From Patescibacteria group bacterium (GTDB lineage: Bacteria; Patescibacteriota; Microgenomatia; UBA1406; GWC2-37-13), in assembly GCA_025057905.1 (NCBI GenBank), contig JANWUX010000001.1, forward strand, positions 270,155-334,154: 64,000 nucleotides of DNA. Direction: 5' to 3'. How positions within the stretch are numbered: the first letter of the stretch is position 1; each line of letters starts with the position of its first letter. Shown here one piece after another: positions 34,467 through 41,653 of this stretch. Position numbers and translations under genes: made by a program. Below the pieces are notes generated by a model that was not told the DNA's origin, ran no database searches, and saw only the letters and a program-made list of their open reading frames with translations.

Positions 34467-34853
34467 ATGAAAATTCCTCTCAGTCAAAATCAAAGAAAGG
34501 ACATAAACGAAATTTTTGGTCAGATAAGTCCACCAGACTCAATGAGAATCGGTGTCGATGATCCAATACTTGGTGTTAGTCGATTGATCTCTTTTGGAAT
34601 TTTATTTTTTATCACAGTAGCAGGATTCGTTCTCTTGCTATTTCTTCTCTGGGGAGCTTTCGATTGGATTACTTCAGGAGGTGAAAAGGAAAAAATTGCC
34701 AAAGCTCAGAGCAAAATTACTAACGCTCTCATCGGTATTGTTCTCGTTTTTGTTGTTTTAACAATCTTCAACGTCGTTGCTGGCAACATTTTAGGAATAA
34801 TTAACATTGGGCCAGATGGCAACTGGACAATCAAAATTCCGACTCTTAGATAG
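34467..34853 (+). CDS. VirB2/TrbC-like two-helix membrane protein
   Basis: 128 aa. A polar N-terminal tail (about 1-45, 'GVDDPILGVSRLISFG') precedes two transmembrane helices (about 47-68 and 88-112) separated by 'TSGGEKEKIAKAQSKITNAL'; a short extracellular-like end 'GPDGNWTIKIPTLR' follows. Longer at both ends than its neighbour at 34164. Convergent with the next gene with 12 bp between stops. Confidence 0.65.
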   Translation: MKIPLSQNQRKDINEIFGQISPPDSMRIGVDDPILGVSRLISFGILFFITVAGFVLLLFLLWGAFDWITSGGEKEKIAKAQSKITNALIGIVLVFVVLTIFNVVAGNILGIINIGPDGNWTIKIPTLR

Positions 34854-34865
34854 TTAAGACATTCT

Positions 34866-36605
34866 CTATTTTTTGGATTGATAAATTTTGTGATTCAAAA
34901 TAAGAAAGATTCTGTTATCATAGACAAAGAAATTTTTTGCTTGACCAATCAGCGGAGAGTTGAATTGCTGAAGATAATCGCCTTTCTTTGATAACAAGAA
35001 GATTGCTTCCCTCCTCTTATCTAGAAGATAGATTTTCTCTAAATCTTTGTTTGTAAATATCTCATCGAAGCTAAATTCCTTTACTGGTAGATTAATATTA
35101 AATTCTTGCTTATTTCCTGATGTGTACTTTAATATTTTTGTTTTTTGTAAAAGATAAATTGAGCCATCAATAGCAAACGAATTCACATTGGACAAATCAA
35201 TGGCCTCGCCTCTGTTGAAATAAGATCTTTTATTGGAAAAACCTGTAGCCGTTTTGAGATATTTCCAAATCTCATCTTTTTTTCTGTCAAGAAGATAAAG
35301 ATTTTTATTATAAAGATCAACTCGAATAATTTCGCCCCAATCTTCATTCTTGATGACAAGTCTTAATGGTAACTTAAAATTTTGGCTTTGATAAATTCCT
35401 TCATCTTTAATGAGAAGAAATAAATTTTCCTCATCACCCACTATTAAGTCAACCTGAGAAATTTTCTCAGAGGTTATTTTCTCAAGTGATTTTTTTCTAA
35501 GGAACAATTTGTATATCGACCGATTCTTCTTGTCAAGAAGAAATAAAAATCCATTGTCTAGATATCCCTTATCGATCGAAGCATCTTTGTTATCGATTGA
35601 CAAATCAAAGAATTCTTCAAAAGCAATATTTTCTTTTCTAAAGAAATCATCTTCAGTCTTTTTGACTAACTTCTCAAGCTCATTTATCTTCTTATTATTG
35701 TTCCCAGACTTTTTCACCTCAATCTTTATTTTTTCCAATTCATCTTTTGTTTGATCAAGCAAAATAGAAGCCCTTTCCGGATTCAAGAAAACCACCTCCT
35801 GAGCTAACTCAAGTTTTTGAGTAATCAATTCGGAAGCTTGATTAATTCTTTTTTCAAGAAGATGATAATTCCTTCTTCTAACACTGGTAATTGTCGTCCA
35901 GATTAGTCCAAAAAGGATGACCAAAGCGAAAGTGAAGGTTAAGAGTTTTTTCCTCTTGCTTATTAAATTTTTAATAATGAAATAAAAATTAAGACCAGTT
36001 ATTCCTGTAAGTTTTAGATCAGTAAAAAAATCAAAATCTCTTTTTATATCAGTAATCTTGACGATAAAAAGACCCTCTTGTTGTGACTCTAGAAGAGGAT
36101 GAAAAACTTCACCATTATCAAAGTTGTCTATTTTTTTCAAGATTTTCTCTTTAAAAACCAAAAAATTACCAAGGAAATCAATGAAGGTCGAAGTCGTAAA
36201 AATAAAAAAATCATCTTTGTGTATTTTTCCGTGACCAAACTGATCCTTTTCAACAACCAAACCAAACTGATCATCTCTCTTAATGAAGATTTTTCCCTTA
36301 TTGGATGTTTTTAGATAAAAAACATCCCCTTTAAGATAGCCTCCGGCAAGGGAAACCCTTGCAGATATCTCTCTTTCTTTTAGAAGAGAATTAATACTCT
36401 TTTCTAGACGAAGAAAATATTTAAGAAAATCTTTTTTAGGAATATTACTCAGTCTTTTTTTAACCTCAAAAAAAAATTGATCTCTTTCTTTATCTTTCAA
36501 GACTATTTCTTCAATTTCAAAAAAAACAAAAAAATTATCTCGAGAAAAGAAGAAGCAATTTTCTCCTAATTGAGAGTAGACTGTCTTAAGTAAAAACTTC
36601 GTCAT
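34866..36605 (-). CDS. Membrane protein: soluble N-domain, TM, coiled coil, propeller-like C-domain
   Basis: 579 aa, no named family recognised. Residues 1-215 are a soluble domain rich in beta-strand patterns; one transmembrane helix lies at about 222-240 ('LTFTFALVILFGLIWTTIT'); a coiled coil follows (about 250-325, 'LEKIKIEVKKSGNNNKKINE'); the rest has repeated blade-like units, 'FLLDKKNRSIYKLFL', 'YLLDRKKDEIWKYL' and 'YLLDKRREAIFLL', which suggest a beta-propeller outside the cell. The N-domain could be a degenerate PP2C-like phosphatase, but I cannot see the metal-binding Asp residues. It forms a minus-strand run with the two membrane proteins upstream. Confidence 0.6.
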   Translation of the reverse strand: MTKFLLKTVYSQLGENCFFFSRDNFFVFFEIEEIVLKDKERDQFFFEVKKRLSNIPKKDFLKYFLRLEKSINSLLKEREISARVSLAGGYLKGDVFYLKTSNKGKIFIKRDDQFGLVVEKDQFGHGKIHKDDFFIFTTSTFIDFLGNFLVFKEKILKKIDNFDNGEVFHPLLESQQEGLFIVKITDIKRDFDFFTDLKLTGITGLNFYFIIKNLISKRKKLLTFTFALVILFGLIWTTITSVRRRNYHLLEKRINQASELITQKLELAQEVVFLNPERASILLDQTKDELEKIKIEVKKSGNNNKKINELEKLVKKTEDDFFRKENIAFEEFFDLSIDNKDASIDKGYLDNGFLFLLDKKNRSIYKLFLRKKSLEKITSEKISQVDLIVGDEENLFLLIKDEGIYQSQNFKLPLRLVIKNEDWGEIIRVDLYNKNLYLLDRKKDEIWKYLKTATGFSNKRSYFNRGEAIDLSNVNSFAIDGSIYLLQKTKILKYTSGNKQEFNINLPVKEFSFDEIFTNKDLEKIYLLDKRREAIFLLSKKGDYLQQFNSPLIGQAKNFFVYDNRIFLILNHKIYQSKK

Positions 36606-36608
36606 CTT

Positions 36609-36851
36609 TCAAATCAAAAACAAAGAAGAGACTAACAAGATAAAACCAAGAAAAATTTGAATCGAAGAAAAAAGAAGGATTAAATGATTAAATCTATCAT
36701 CAACCAGAGTCTCAGTCATTATTTTTATTTGCCTTGAAGCCACAGTGGCATAAAGAACGTAGATTATTGACAAGATAATTAGTCCTATTTTCAAGAAAAA
36801 ATCAAAAATCTCTCTAAATGAGGGTAATTCTGGGAGATTTAAATTATTCAT
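36609..36851 (-). CDS. Small two-helix membrane protein, unknown
   Basis: 80 aa with two hydrophobic segments (about residues 17-37 and 56-79) and a short polar loop. Its ATG overlaps the stop of the bPH gene (4 bp), and it ends 3 bp before the propeller gene start, so the three are a tight operon. Function unknown; a partner subunit for one of its neighbours is plausible. Confidence 0.55.
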   Translation of the reverse strand: MNNLNLPELPSFREIFDFFLKIGLIILSIIYVLYATVASRQIKIMTETLVDDRFNHLILLFSSIQIFLGFILLVSSLFLI

Positions 36852-37393
36852 TTTTTCTTTATTAAACTATTAATTGTAGAGATAACAAAAGAAGGGTAGG
36901 GAACGTCATGAAACTCAATATAATTTTCAACTCCGGCTGTTTGAATATAGATAGAACCGTAATCAAAAAAAGAGCCAAAATAACCGCCGCTCTTTATTGT
37001 CATATCTTCAATGTTTTCCAAATGAGCCGTGCTTATTTCTCTGTACAAAAAACCATTGAAATCAATATCGACTAATCTTTTGTTAGTTAATATTCCAACA
37101 TTAAAATACCAGTTAATCAAGTTTATCCAGACATAGGTAAAAATATAGACAACTGCAAAAATATTAATCAGCCAGATTTGATTTCCTCTTAAGAAATTCC
37201 CAGCAAAGAAATTAAACACAACAAGAACGCAAATGAGTAAAAGAGTATTAAAAATCCAACCAAGTTGAGTAAATGGATGAGCTCTAAGAAGAAGAATAAC
37301 TTCTTCTCCTTCTTCACGGGTATCAAATTTAATTTTTGGGTAAGTTAAAAAAGCAAACAACAATTTGCTTTCTGAAGCTTTCTTGCCTTTCAT
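36848..37393 (-). CDS. Bacterial PH-domain membrane protein (DUF304/YdbS-like)
   Basis: 181 aa: a cytoplasmic N-terminus, two transmembrane helices (about residues 45-65 and 73-97), then a bacterial PH-like domain ('YFNVGILTNKRLVDIDFNGF', 'ISTAHLENIEDMTIKSGG', 'DYGSIYIQTAG'). The 'LTNKRLVDID' pattern is the hallmark of the bPH2 family. Function of these proteins is mostly unknown. First gene of a three-gene minus-strand operon. A minus-strand TATAAT ends 7 nt before the ATG and overlaps the -10 of the divergent 5S rRNA. Confidence 0.7.
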   Translation of the reverse strand: MKGKKASESKLLFAFLTYPKIKFDTREEGEEVILLLRAHPFTQLGWIFNTLLLICVLVVFNFFAGNFLRGNQIWLINIFAVVYIFTYVWINLINWYFNVGILTNKRLVDIDFNGFLYREISTAHLENIEDMTIKSGGYFGSFFDYGSIYIQTAGVENYIEFHDVPYPSFVISTINSLIKKK

Positions 37394-37400
37394 TTTTTTT

Positions 37401-37410
37401 ATTATATAAT
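37401..37410. promoter_or_regulatory. Symmetrical -10 element between bPH gene and 5S rRNA
   Basis: ATTATATAAT carries TATAAT on both strands. Plus-strand TATAAT (37405-37410) with TTGCCT 16 bp upstream would start 5S precursor transcription; minus-strand TATAAT lies 7 nt before the bPH ATG at 37393. Confidence 0.5.
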
Positions 37411-37415
37411 AGGAG

Positions 37416-37543
37416 TAAGTCCTGGTTATTGGAGCGACTTGGAACCACCCTTAACCATCCCGAACAAGGAAGTGAAACAAGTCAGCGCCGATGATACTTC
37501 CCGAGCTATTCGGGGGGGAAAGTAGGTCATAGCCAGGACTTAC
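37416..37543 (+). rRNA. rrf: 5S ribosomal RNA (isolated)
   Basis: The sequence has the 5S fold: a terminal helix TAAGTCCTGG/CCAGGACTTA, the conserved loop region 'CCATCCCGAACAAGGAAGTG' and the 'GATGATACTTCCCGAGC' arm followed by 'GGGGAAAGTAGGTC'. About 120 nt mature length; exact ends depend on processing. There is no 16S or 23S rRNA on either side; flanking genes encode membrane proteins, so this copy has its own promoter. Confidence 0.9.
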
Positions 37544-37556
37544 TTTTAAGATCAAA

Positions 37557-38060
37557 CTATTTGTTTATCTTTTGACAGTTTTTGAGAAAATCCCCAAAAG
37601 AAAGATTTACTAACCCTGATTCAGGAGACGCCTTATCTCGATCAATTTCAGGAAATAATTTAAATAAATCTTCAAGTTGAATAAAACTTGTCAAGAAAAA
37701 ATTTTCCACAAGAGGCAGAAGATAGGAAAGATCGTATCTCTGAGAAGTATTATTAATTAAGTTCTTTATCTCAAGATTGATTTTTTTATCTCTTAGTTCT
37801 ATTTTGTATTCTTCATTTTCAAGCCTGTATCGACAAAGCCAGTGAGTGTTAAAATCAAAGTTAAACCTTTCTCTATCTGCTGACGGTGAAGAATCTTTTT
37901 GACTAAAAAGAGATGGTAAAATGCTAACAGAGGGAGTAGCTTTTGTTTGGAGATTATTTTCAAATTCCTTTTTATTTGATCTTGTTAAAAGAGCAAAAAT
38001 TATAATCACAACTGACAAAAAAATTGCCCCCTTAGAAAAATAGTAAAAGAAATTGTTCAC
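37557..38060 (-). CDS. Membrane-anchored protein, unknown function
   Basis: 167 aa with an N-terminal transmembrane helix (about residues 8-26), a Ser/Pro-rich linker (about 40-65) and a C-terminal extracellular region (about 70-167) with two cysteines, 'THWLCRYRLENEEYKIELRD' and 'FLKNCQKINK', which could form a disulfide. No family recognised. It ends 13 bp after the 5S gene on the opposite strand. Confidence 0.55.
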   Translation of the reverse strand: MNNFFYYFSKGAIFLSVVIIIFALLTRSNKKEFENNLQTKATPSVSILPSLFSQKDSSPSADRERFNFDFNTHWLCRYRLENEEYKIELRDKKINLEIKNLINNTSQRYDLSYLLPLVENFFLTSFIQLEDLFKLFPEIDRDKASPESGLVNLSFGDFLKNCQKINK

Positions 38061-38117
38061 AAAGAAATTTTAACAAAATAGCCAATCTCAAAATTTTTGG
38101 TAGAATTTTAACCAATG

Positions 38118-38188
38118 TGGGGGGTGGTGTAATGGTAACACACTTGCCTTTGGAGCAAGGTATCTAGGTTCGAGTCCTAGCCCCCCAA
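38118..38188 (+). tRNA. tRNA-Gln (UUG)
   Basis: Cloverleaf with acceptor TGGGGGG/CCCCCCA plus discriminator A, D-arm 'GTGTAATGGTAACAC', anticodon stem CTTGC/GCAAG with loop CTTTGGA (anticodon TTG), and T-arm CTAGG-TTCGAGT-CCTAG. 71 nt; CCA is not encoded. TAGAAT at 38101 is a possible -10. Confidence 0.95.
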
Positions 38189-38347
38189 CAAAAAAACACA
38201 AAAAGACAGGAATTCAAAAAAGCTAAAAGTTAAAAATTTTTATCAGAAGATGATTTTCTTGTCATTTACCAAGGGATTACTTAAATAGATTTGTGATGTT
38301 AATGGAGAAATTCTACTTTTTCAAATTTTCTCTGAATTATTTCTGCT

Positions 38348-38653
38348 TTAATTATTTTTTTTCTCTATCTTTTTAAATTCTTGTTTTATTTCTTTTTTCT
38401 TTTTTTTGAAATCATCTTTTAGATGAGTTATCGTAGGCATTATTTTTTTCTTATATTCATCTTTCATCTCTTTTCTTAACTCTTTCTTTTCTTCTTTTAT
38501 CTTATTTCTTATCTCTTCTTTTTTTATTTGAAACTGATTCTTCATTTCTCTTAGAGTTGGCTTGACAAGATCTTTTTTCTGATTTGAAAAATTAGCACTT
38601 ACTGAATTTGTAAATAAAATAAAAAGTATCAAGATGAGTAAATTTTTAAGCAT
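38348..38653 (-). CDS. Secreted Lys/Glu-rich helical protein, unknown
   Basis: 101 aa. A clear signal peptide ('MLKNLLILILFILFTNSVSA') is followed by about 80 residues that are almost all charged and helix-forming ('KKEEIRNKIKEEKKELRKEM'), predicted as one long charged helix or coiled coil. No conserved domain recognised. Low-complexity proteins of this kind may associate with the envelope or nucleic acids, but no function can be assigned. Confidence 0.55.
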   Translation of the reverse strand: MLKNLLILILFILFTNSVSANFSNQKKDLVKPTLREMKNQFQIKKEEIRNKIKEEKKELRKEMKDEYKKKIMPTITHLKDDFKKKKKEIKQEFKKIEKKNN

Positions 38654-38778
38654 AAGTAATGGGATAAATTTTAATTAAGACCATTATACAAAGATAAAAT
38701 TTTTAAAGTCAAGATGGTGTTCCAATAAGTGTTTATATACTTGATAAAATTAATTATTTTTCAACTGAAAAAACATAG

Positions 38779-39651
38779 ATGAAGCAAGGAAAAGTAATTA
38801 TTCTTGGGCGGCCAAATGTCGGTAAATCGACCTTTCTAAATAATGTTATTGGCCAAAAAGTAGCCATTACCTCTCCTAAACCACAAACGACGCGTTTCCC
38901 AATAAGAGCTTTATATCAAGACGAGAGAGGTAAAATCATTTTTATTGATACTCCTGGAGTAATGAAAAAAACTGAGGATTATCTCTCAGAAAATATAAAT
39001 AAAAAAACACTCCAGGCACTCCAAGAAGAGGTTGATATTGTTATTTATATGATTGATCATACTAGAAAGAGGGATTTTGAAGAAGCCAGAGTCTTGGGAA
39101 TTGTTCGGCAAATCAAAAAACCAAAAATTTTGGTGATTAACAAAATCGACATTACCCAGAAAACTTACAAAGCTCAATATGAATTTTTAAAAGAGGAATT
39201 TTCTCTCTCCTTTGAGATCTCAGCTCTAAAAAAGCTTCACATTAAACCTCTTCTTGACAAGATTTTTGAAATGTTACCTAAAGTAACAGATCACAATGAA
39301 TACCAAATAAACAATCAAACTTCCTATCTCCTTCTAAACATTGACTCAAAAACCTTTGTTGCTGAGCTGATTCGAGAAAAAATCTTTTTGATGACTGGCG
39401 AGGAAGTTCCTTACACAACAACTGTCGTCGTTGATGAAATCACAGAGAGGGAAAATGGAATTTTGTACATTAAAGCAAGAATTCTTACAACTCAAGACCG
39501 CTACAAAAAAATGCTTATCGGCAAGGCTGGTCGAAAGATTAAAGAAATAGGCTCGTACGCTAGAAAAGAACTTACACTAGCAACCAATAGAAAAATTTAT
39601 CTCGATCTTAAAATTGAGACCGATCCTCATTGGCAAGAAATATACGCATGA
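38779..39651 (+). CDS. era: GTPase Era
   Basis: 290 aa. GTPase motifs: G1 'GRPNVGKSTFLN', G2 'TTRFPIRALY', G3 'DTPGVMKK', G4 'NKID'. The C-terminal KH domain carries 'RILTTQDRYKKMLIGKAGRK'. Era binds the 3' end of 16S rRNA and assists 30S maturation. The anti-Shine-Dalgarno region is its binding site, of interest here because several genes lack Shine-Dalgarno sequences. Monocistronic by context. Confidence 0.95.
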   Translation: MKQGKVIILGRPNVGKSTFLNNVIGQKVAITSPKPQTTRFPIRALYQDERGKIIFIDTPGVMKKTEDYLSENINKKTLQALQEEVDIVIYMIDHTRKRDFEEARVLGIVRQIKKPKILVINKIDITQKTYKAQYEFLKEEFSLSFEISALKKLHIKPLLDKIFEMLPKVTDHNEYQINNQTSYLLLNIDSKTFVAELIREKIFLMTGEEVPYTTTVVVDEITERENGILYIKARILTTQDRYKKMLIGKAGRKIKEIGSYARKELTLATNRKIYLDLKIETDPHWQEIYA

Positions 39652-39831
39652 ATGGATCTATAAATCTTAGATTTTGGCTTCTTTATGGAATTAATTTTTT
39701 CTAATCCGCAATCTTCTTGGCTCAATTCAGTTATCTCCTTTTAGCAAATTTATAAAAATCTCTTTTTTTCCTAAAATTTTCTGATCCAGCTTAGAATGAA
39801 TTTTTTCTTCGTTTAAGAGAGTATCCTATCC

Positions 39832-40041
39832 CTATTTTTTGTCAAACTTACAAGTATTAATTCCAAAAGATGTATAAAAACCACAAATACCGATCAGAGC
39901 AGTTATGATCATGATCAATCCTAAACCAAGAAAAAACCATCTGAGAGTCGAGTCTATCAAAATAGAAATTAAGATTATTATCGACCCTAGGATGATTCTT
40001 ATTTTCCGGTCAAGCTTTCCTATATTTTTCTTAAGTTTCAT
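39832..40041 (-). CDS. DUF2892 (YgaP-like) small membrane protein
   Basis: About 69 aa from 'MKLKKNIGKLDRKIRIILGS', the normal N-terminus of the DUF2892 family, so the ATG at 40041 is preferred to 40104. Two transmembrane helices (about residues 14-31 and 36-55) are followed by 'GFYTSFGINTCKF' (family pattern G.Y..lGi.TC). Such domains occur alone or fused to rhodanese; function is not well defined. Confidence 0.75.
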   Translation of the reverse strand: MKLKKNIGKLDRKIRIILGSIIILISILIDSTLRWFFLGLGLIMIITALIGICGFYTSFGINTCKFDKK

Positions 40042-40130
40042 GATAAAAGAAAAGTTTACAGATTCGGTTTTTATTTTTGCAGAATTCTTAAATTTAAAAC
40101 TCAATTGTATTTTACTACTCTAATAAAATT

Positions 40131-40153
40131 AAAAAACATCTCTAAGGAGATGT
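40131..40153 (-). terminator. Rho-independent terminator after the MurL-like gene
   Basis: On the minus strand ACATCTC-CTTA-GAGATGT (40153-40136) forms a perfect 7-bp stem with a 4-nt loop and runs into TTTTTT. It starts 8 bp after the stop codon at 40161. Confidence 0.8.
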
Positions 40154-40160
40154 CAGTCTT

Positions 40161-41537
40161 TTATTCAATAAATTTGATTAAATCTTTCTTAACTCTATCA
40201 CTTTCTTTCTCGAGAATTTTCAAGGTTTTCTTTCGAAGGGAAGATGGTAGAGTATAAGAAGAATAGATGCCAAAATAGTTCTCAAAAAGAGCCTTTTTTT
40301 TCAACTCCACCTGTTCAAGATACTGACACTTAAATCTTTCTATCAGCTCACCAACCACTCCCCGCTTGTAAGCTAGATAAAAAGCCAGAAGTTGCTCATC
40401 TTTCCCTAAACCACTGGCTCCGTAAGCTCCTTTTATTGTCTTTTGATCGAAAATAACAAAATACTTCGCTTTGTCTTGAACGAGCATATTCTCACTGAAC
40501 CCAATCCTCTTTGGATCAATTCCTAAGGCTTTAAGAAAAATATAGATTCGAGCGCACTTTTCACAGACACCACACCATCGCTTATTCTTTGCTTCTTCCC
40601 TTTCAGAAAAGCACGACATCTGGAATCTCCCGATTTCTGGATACCGGTGATGGAGGATGTAAATAATTAAGATTTCATTAATTGGCTCAACTAGGCTGCC
40701 AATATGAGTTTTTATTGAAAAAATCTGAGGAATGTTTTGAAGAAGTTGCATTCCCGAAACGCTTTGTTCAAAAACAGGATTAACGTAATAATTCTCTTTG
40801 TCTTTGAGATTGAAGTTACAGCTGTATTCATTACCGAAAAAAAGATACTTTGCTTGATAGTAGAAATAATAAGGCACTAAAACGAAGGCATATTGAGAAA
40901 GGATAATATCCCATCCCCAACCTATATCTTCGGGCTGTCGAAGTTTTCCAATGGAAAGAGGAAAAAAATCAATCTCTTCGCCTATTTGACGATAAAACTC
41001 TTTGGCGAGTTTTCTTTTATGTTTATTTTCAAAAATGCTTTGAGGCTCTTCAATGAAAAATGGAATTACTTTTACTCCAAACTCATTTAAGAAAGCATAG
41101 GTAAGTAAGCTTTCTTTGCCAAAAGAAAAAAGTAAAATCGCTCTCTCTTTTAGTCTTCTTTTCATCTTTTTTCCTAGATAAGAAGAGTTAATCGCCTTAA
41201 ATTTTGTCTGAAAGTTAACGTTGTAAAATGTTTTGAGAAGTTCCGAAGTGACAAGGTCAGGCTTTTCGAAGATATTCATTGGCAAGGAAAAAAACAACAT
41301 TTTGAAGAACAAGGGTTCAATTGGCGGGTGAGAAAAATGATAGATAATGTCTTTCTTTTCTATGAAGGGTAACTGCCAGGTACTTATGTAAGCAAGACTG
41401 TCAGCAAATAGCTTATGAAGGGATTTTGGAAATTTCTCCCAAACATAAGTCGGATAATTGACGATAAATGACTTGTTTTTTATTTTTATCTCAACACCAG
41501 CCTTCTTTATCTTCCTATAAACATGAATAAAGCTCAT
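40161..41537 (-). CDS. PP-loop-like protein resembling MurL (UDP-MurNAc-L-Ala-L-Glu epimerase)
   Basis: 458 aa, soluble. The mid-region has an ATP-pyrophosphatase-like P-loop 'AILLFSFGKESLLTYAFL', followed by 'FFGNEYSCNF' and a cysteine-rich element 'SCFSEREEAKNKRWCGVCEK' that continues 'CARIYIFLKALG'. The combination of a GKxS loop and an 'RWCG.C.KC' cluster is reminiscent of MurL, which epimerises the L-Glu residue of UDP-MurNAc-L-Ala-L-Glu in species that lack MurI. The assignment is from memory of motif patterns. Another PP-loop enzyme (tRNA thiolation or amidotransferase-like) is the alternative. Followed by a strong terminator. Confidence 0.5.
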   Translation of the reverse strand: MSFIHVYRKIKKAGVEIKIKNKSFIVNYPTYVWEKFPKSLHKLFADSLAYISTWQLPFIEKKDIIYHFSHPPIEPLFFKMLFFSLPMNIFEKPDLVTSELLKTFYNVNFQTKFKAINSSYLGKKMKRRLKERAILLFSFGKESLLTYAFLNEFGVKVIPFFIEEPQSIFENKHKRKLAKEFYRQIGEEIDFFPLSIGKLRQPEDIGWGWDIILSQYAFVLVPYYFYYQAKYLFFGNEYSCNFNLKDKENYYVNPVFEQSVSGMQLLQNIPQIFSIKTHIGSLVEPINEILIIYILHHRYPEIGRFQMSCFSEREEAKNKRWCGVCEKCARIYIFLKALGIDPKRIGFSENMLVQDKAKYFVIFDQKTIKGAYGASGLGKDEQLLAFYLAYKRGVVGELIERFKCQYLEQVELKKKALFENYFGIYSSYTLPSSLRKKTLKILEKESDRVKKDLIKFIE

Positions 41538-41582
41538 TTTAAGTGATAAATAGTCTCCATCAGAAATCTAGGATTATTCAAG

Positions 41583-41653
41583 AGCGGGATACGGGAGTCG
41601 AACCCGTCTTTTCACCTTGGGATGGTGACGTTAGACCGCTTAACTAATCCCGC
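41583..41653 (-). tRNA. tRNA-Gly (CCC)
   Basis: Minus-strand cloverleaf: acceptor GCGGGAT/ATCCCGC, D-arm 'GTTAAGCGGTCTAAC', anticodon stem TCACC/GGTGA with loop ATCCCAA (anticodon CCC), T-arm 'ACGGGTTCGACTCCCGT', discriminator T. Its first 14 nt (41640-41653) are also the last codons and stop of gltX on the same strand. CCA not encoded. Confidence 0.93.
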
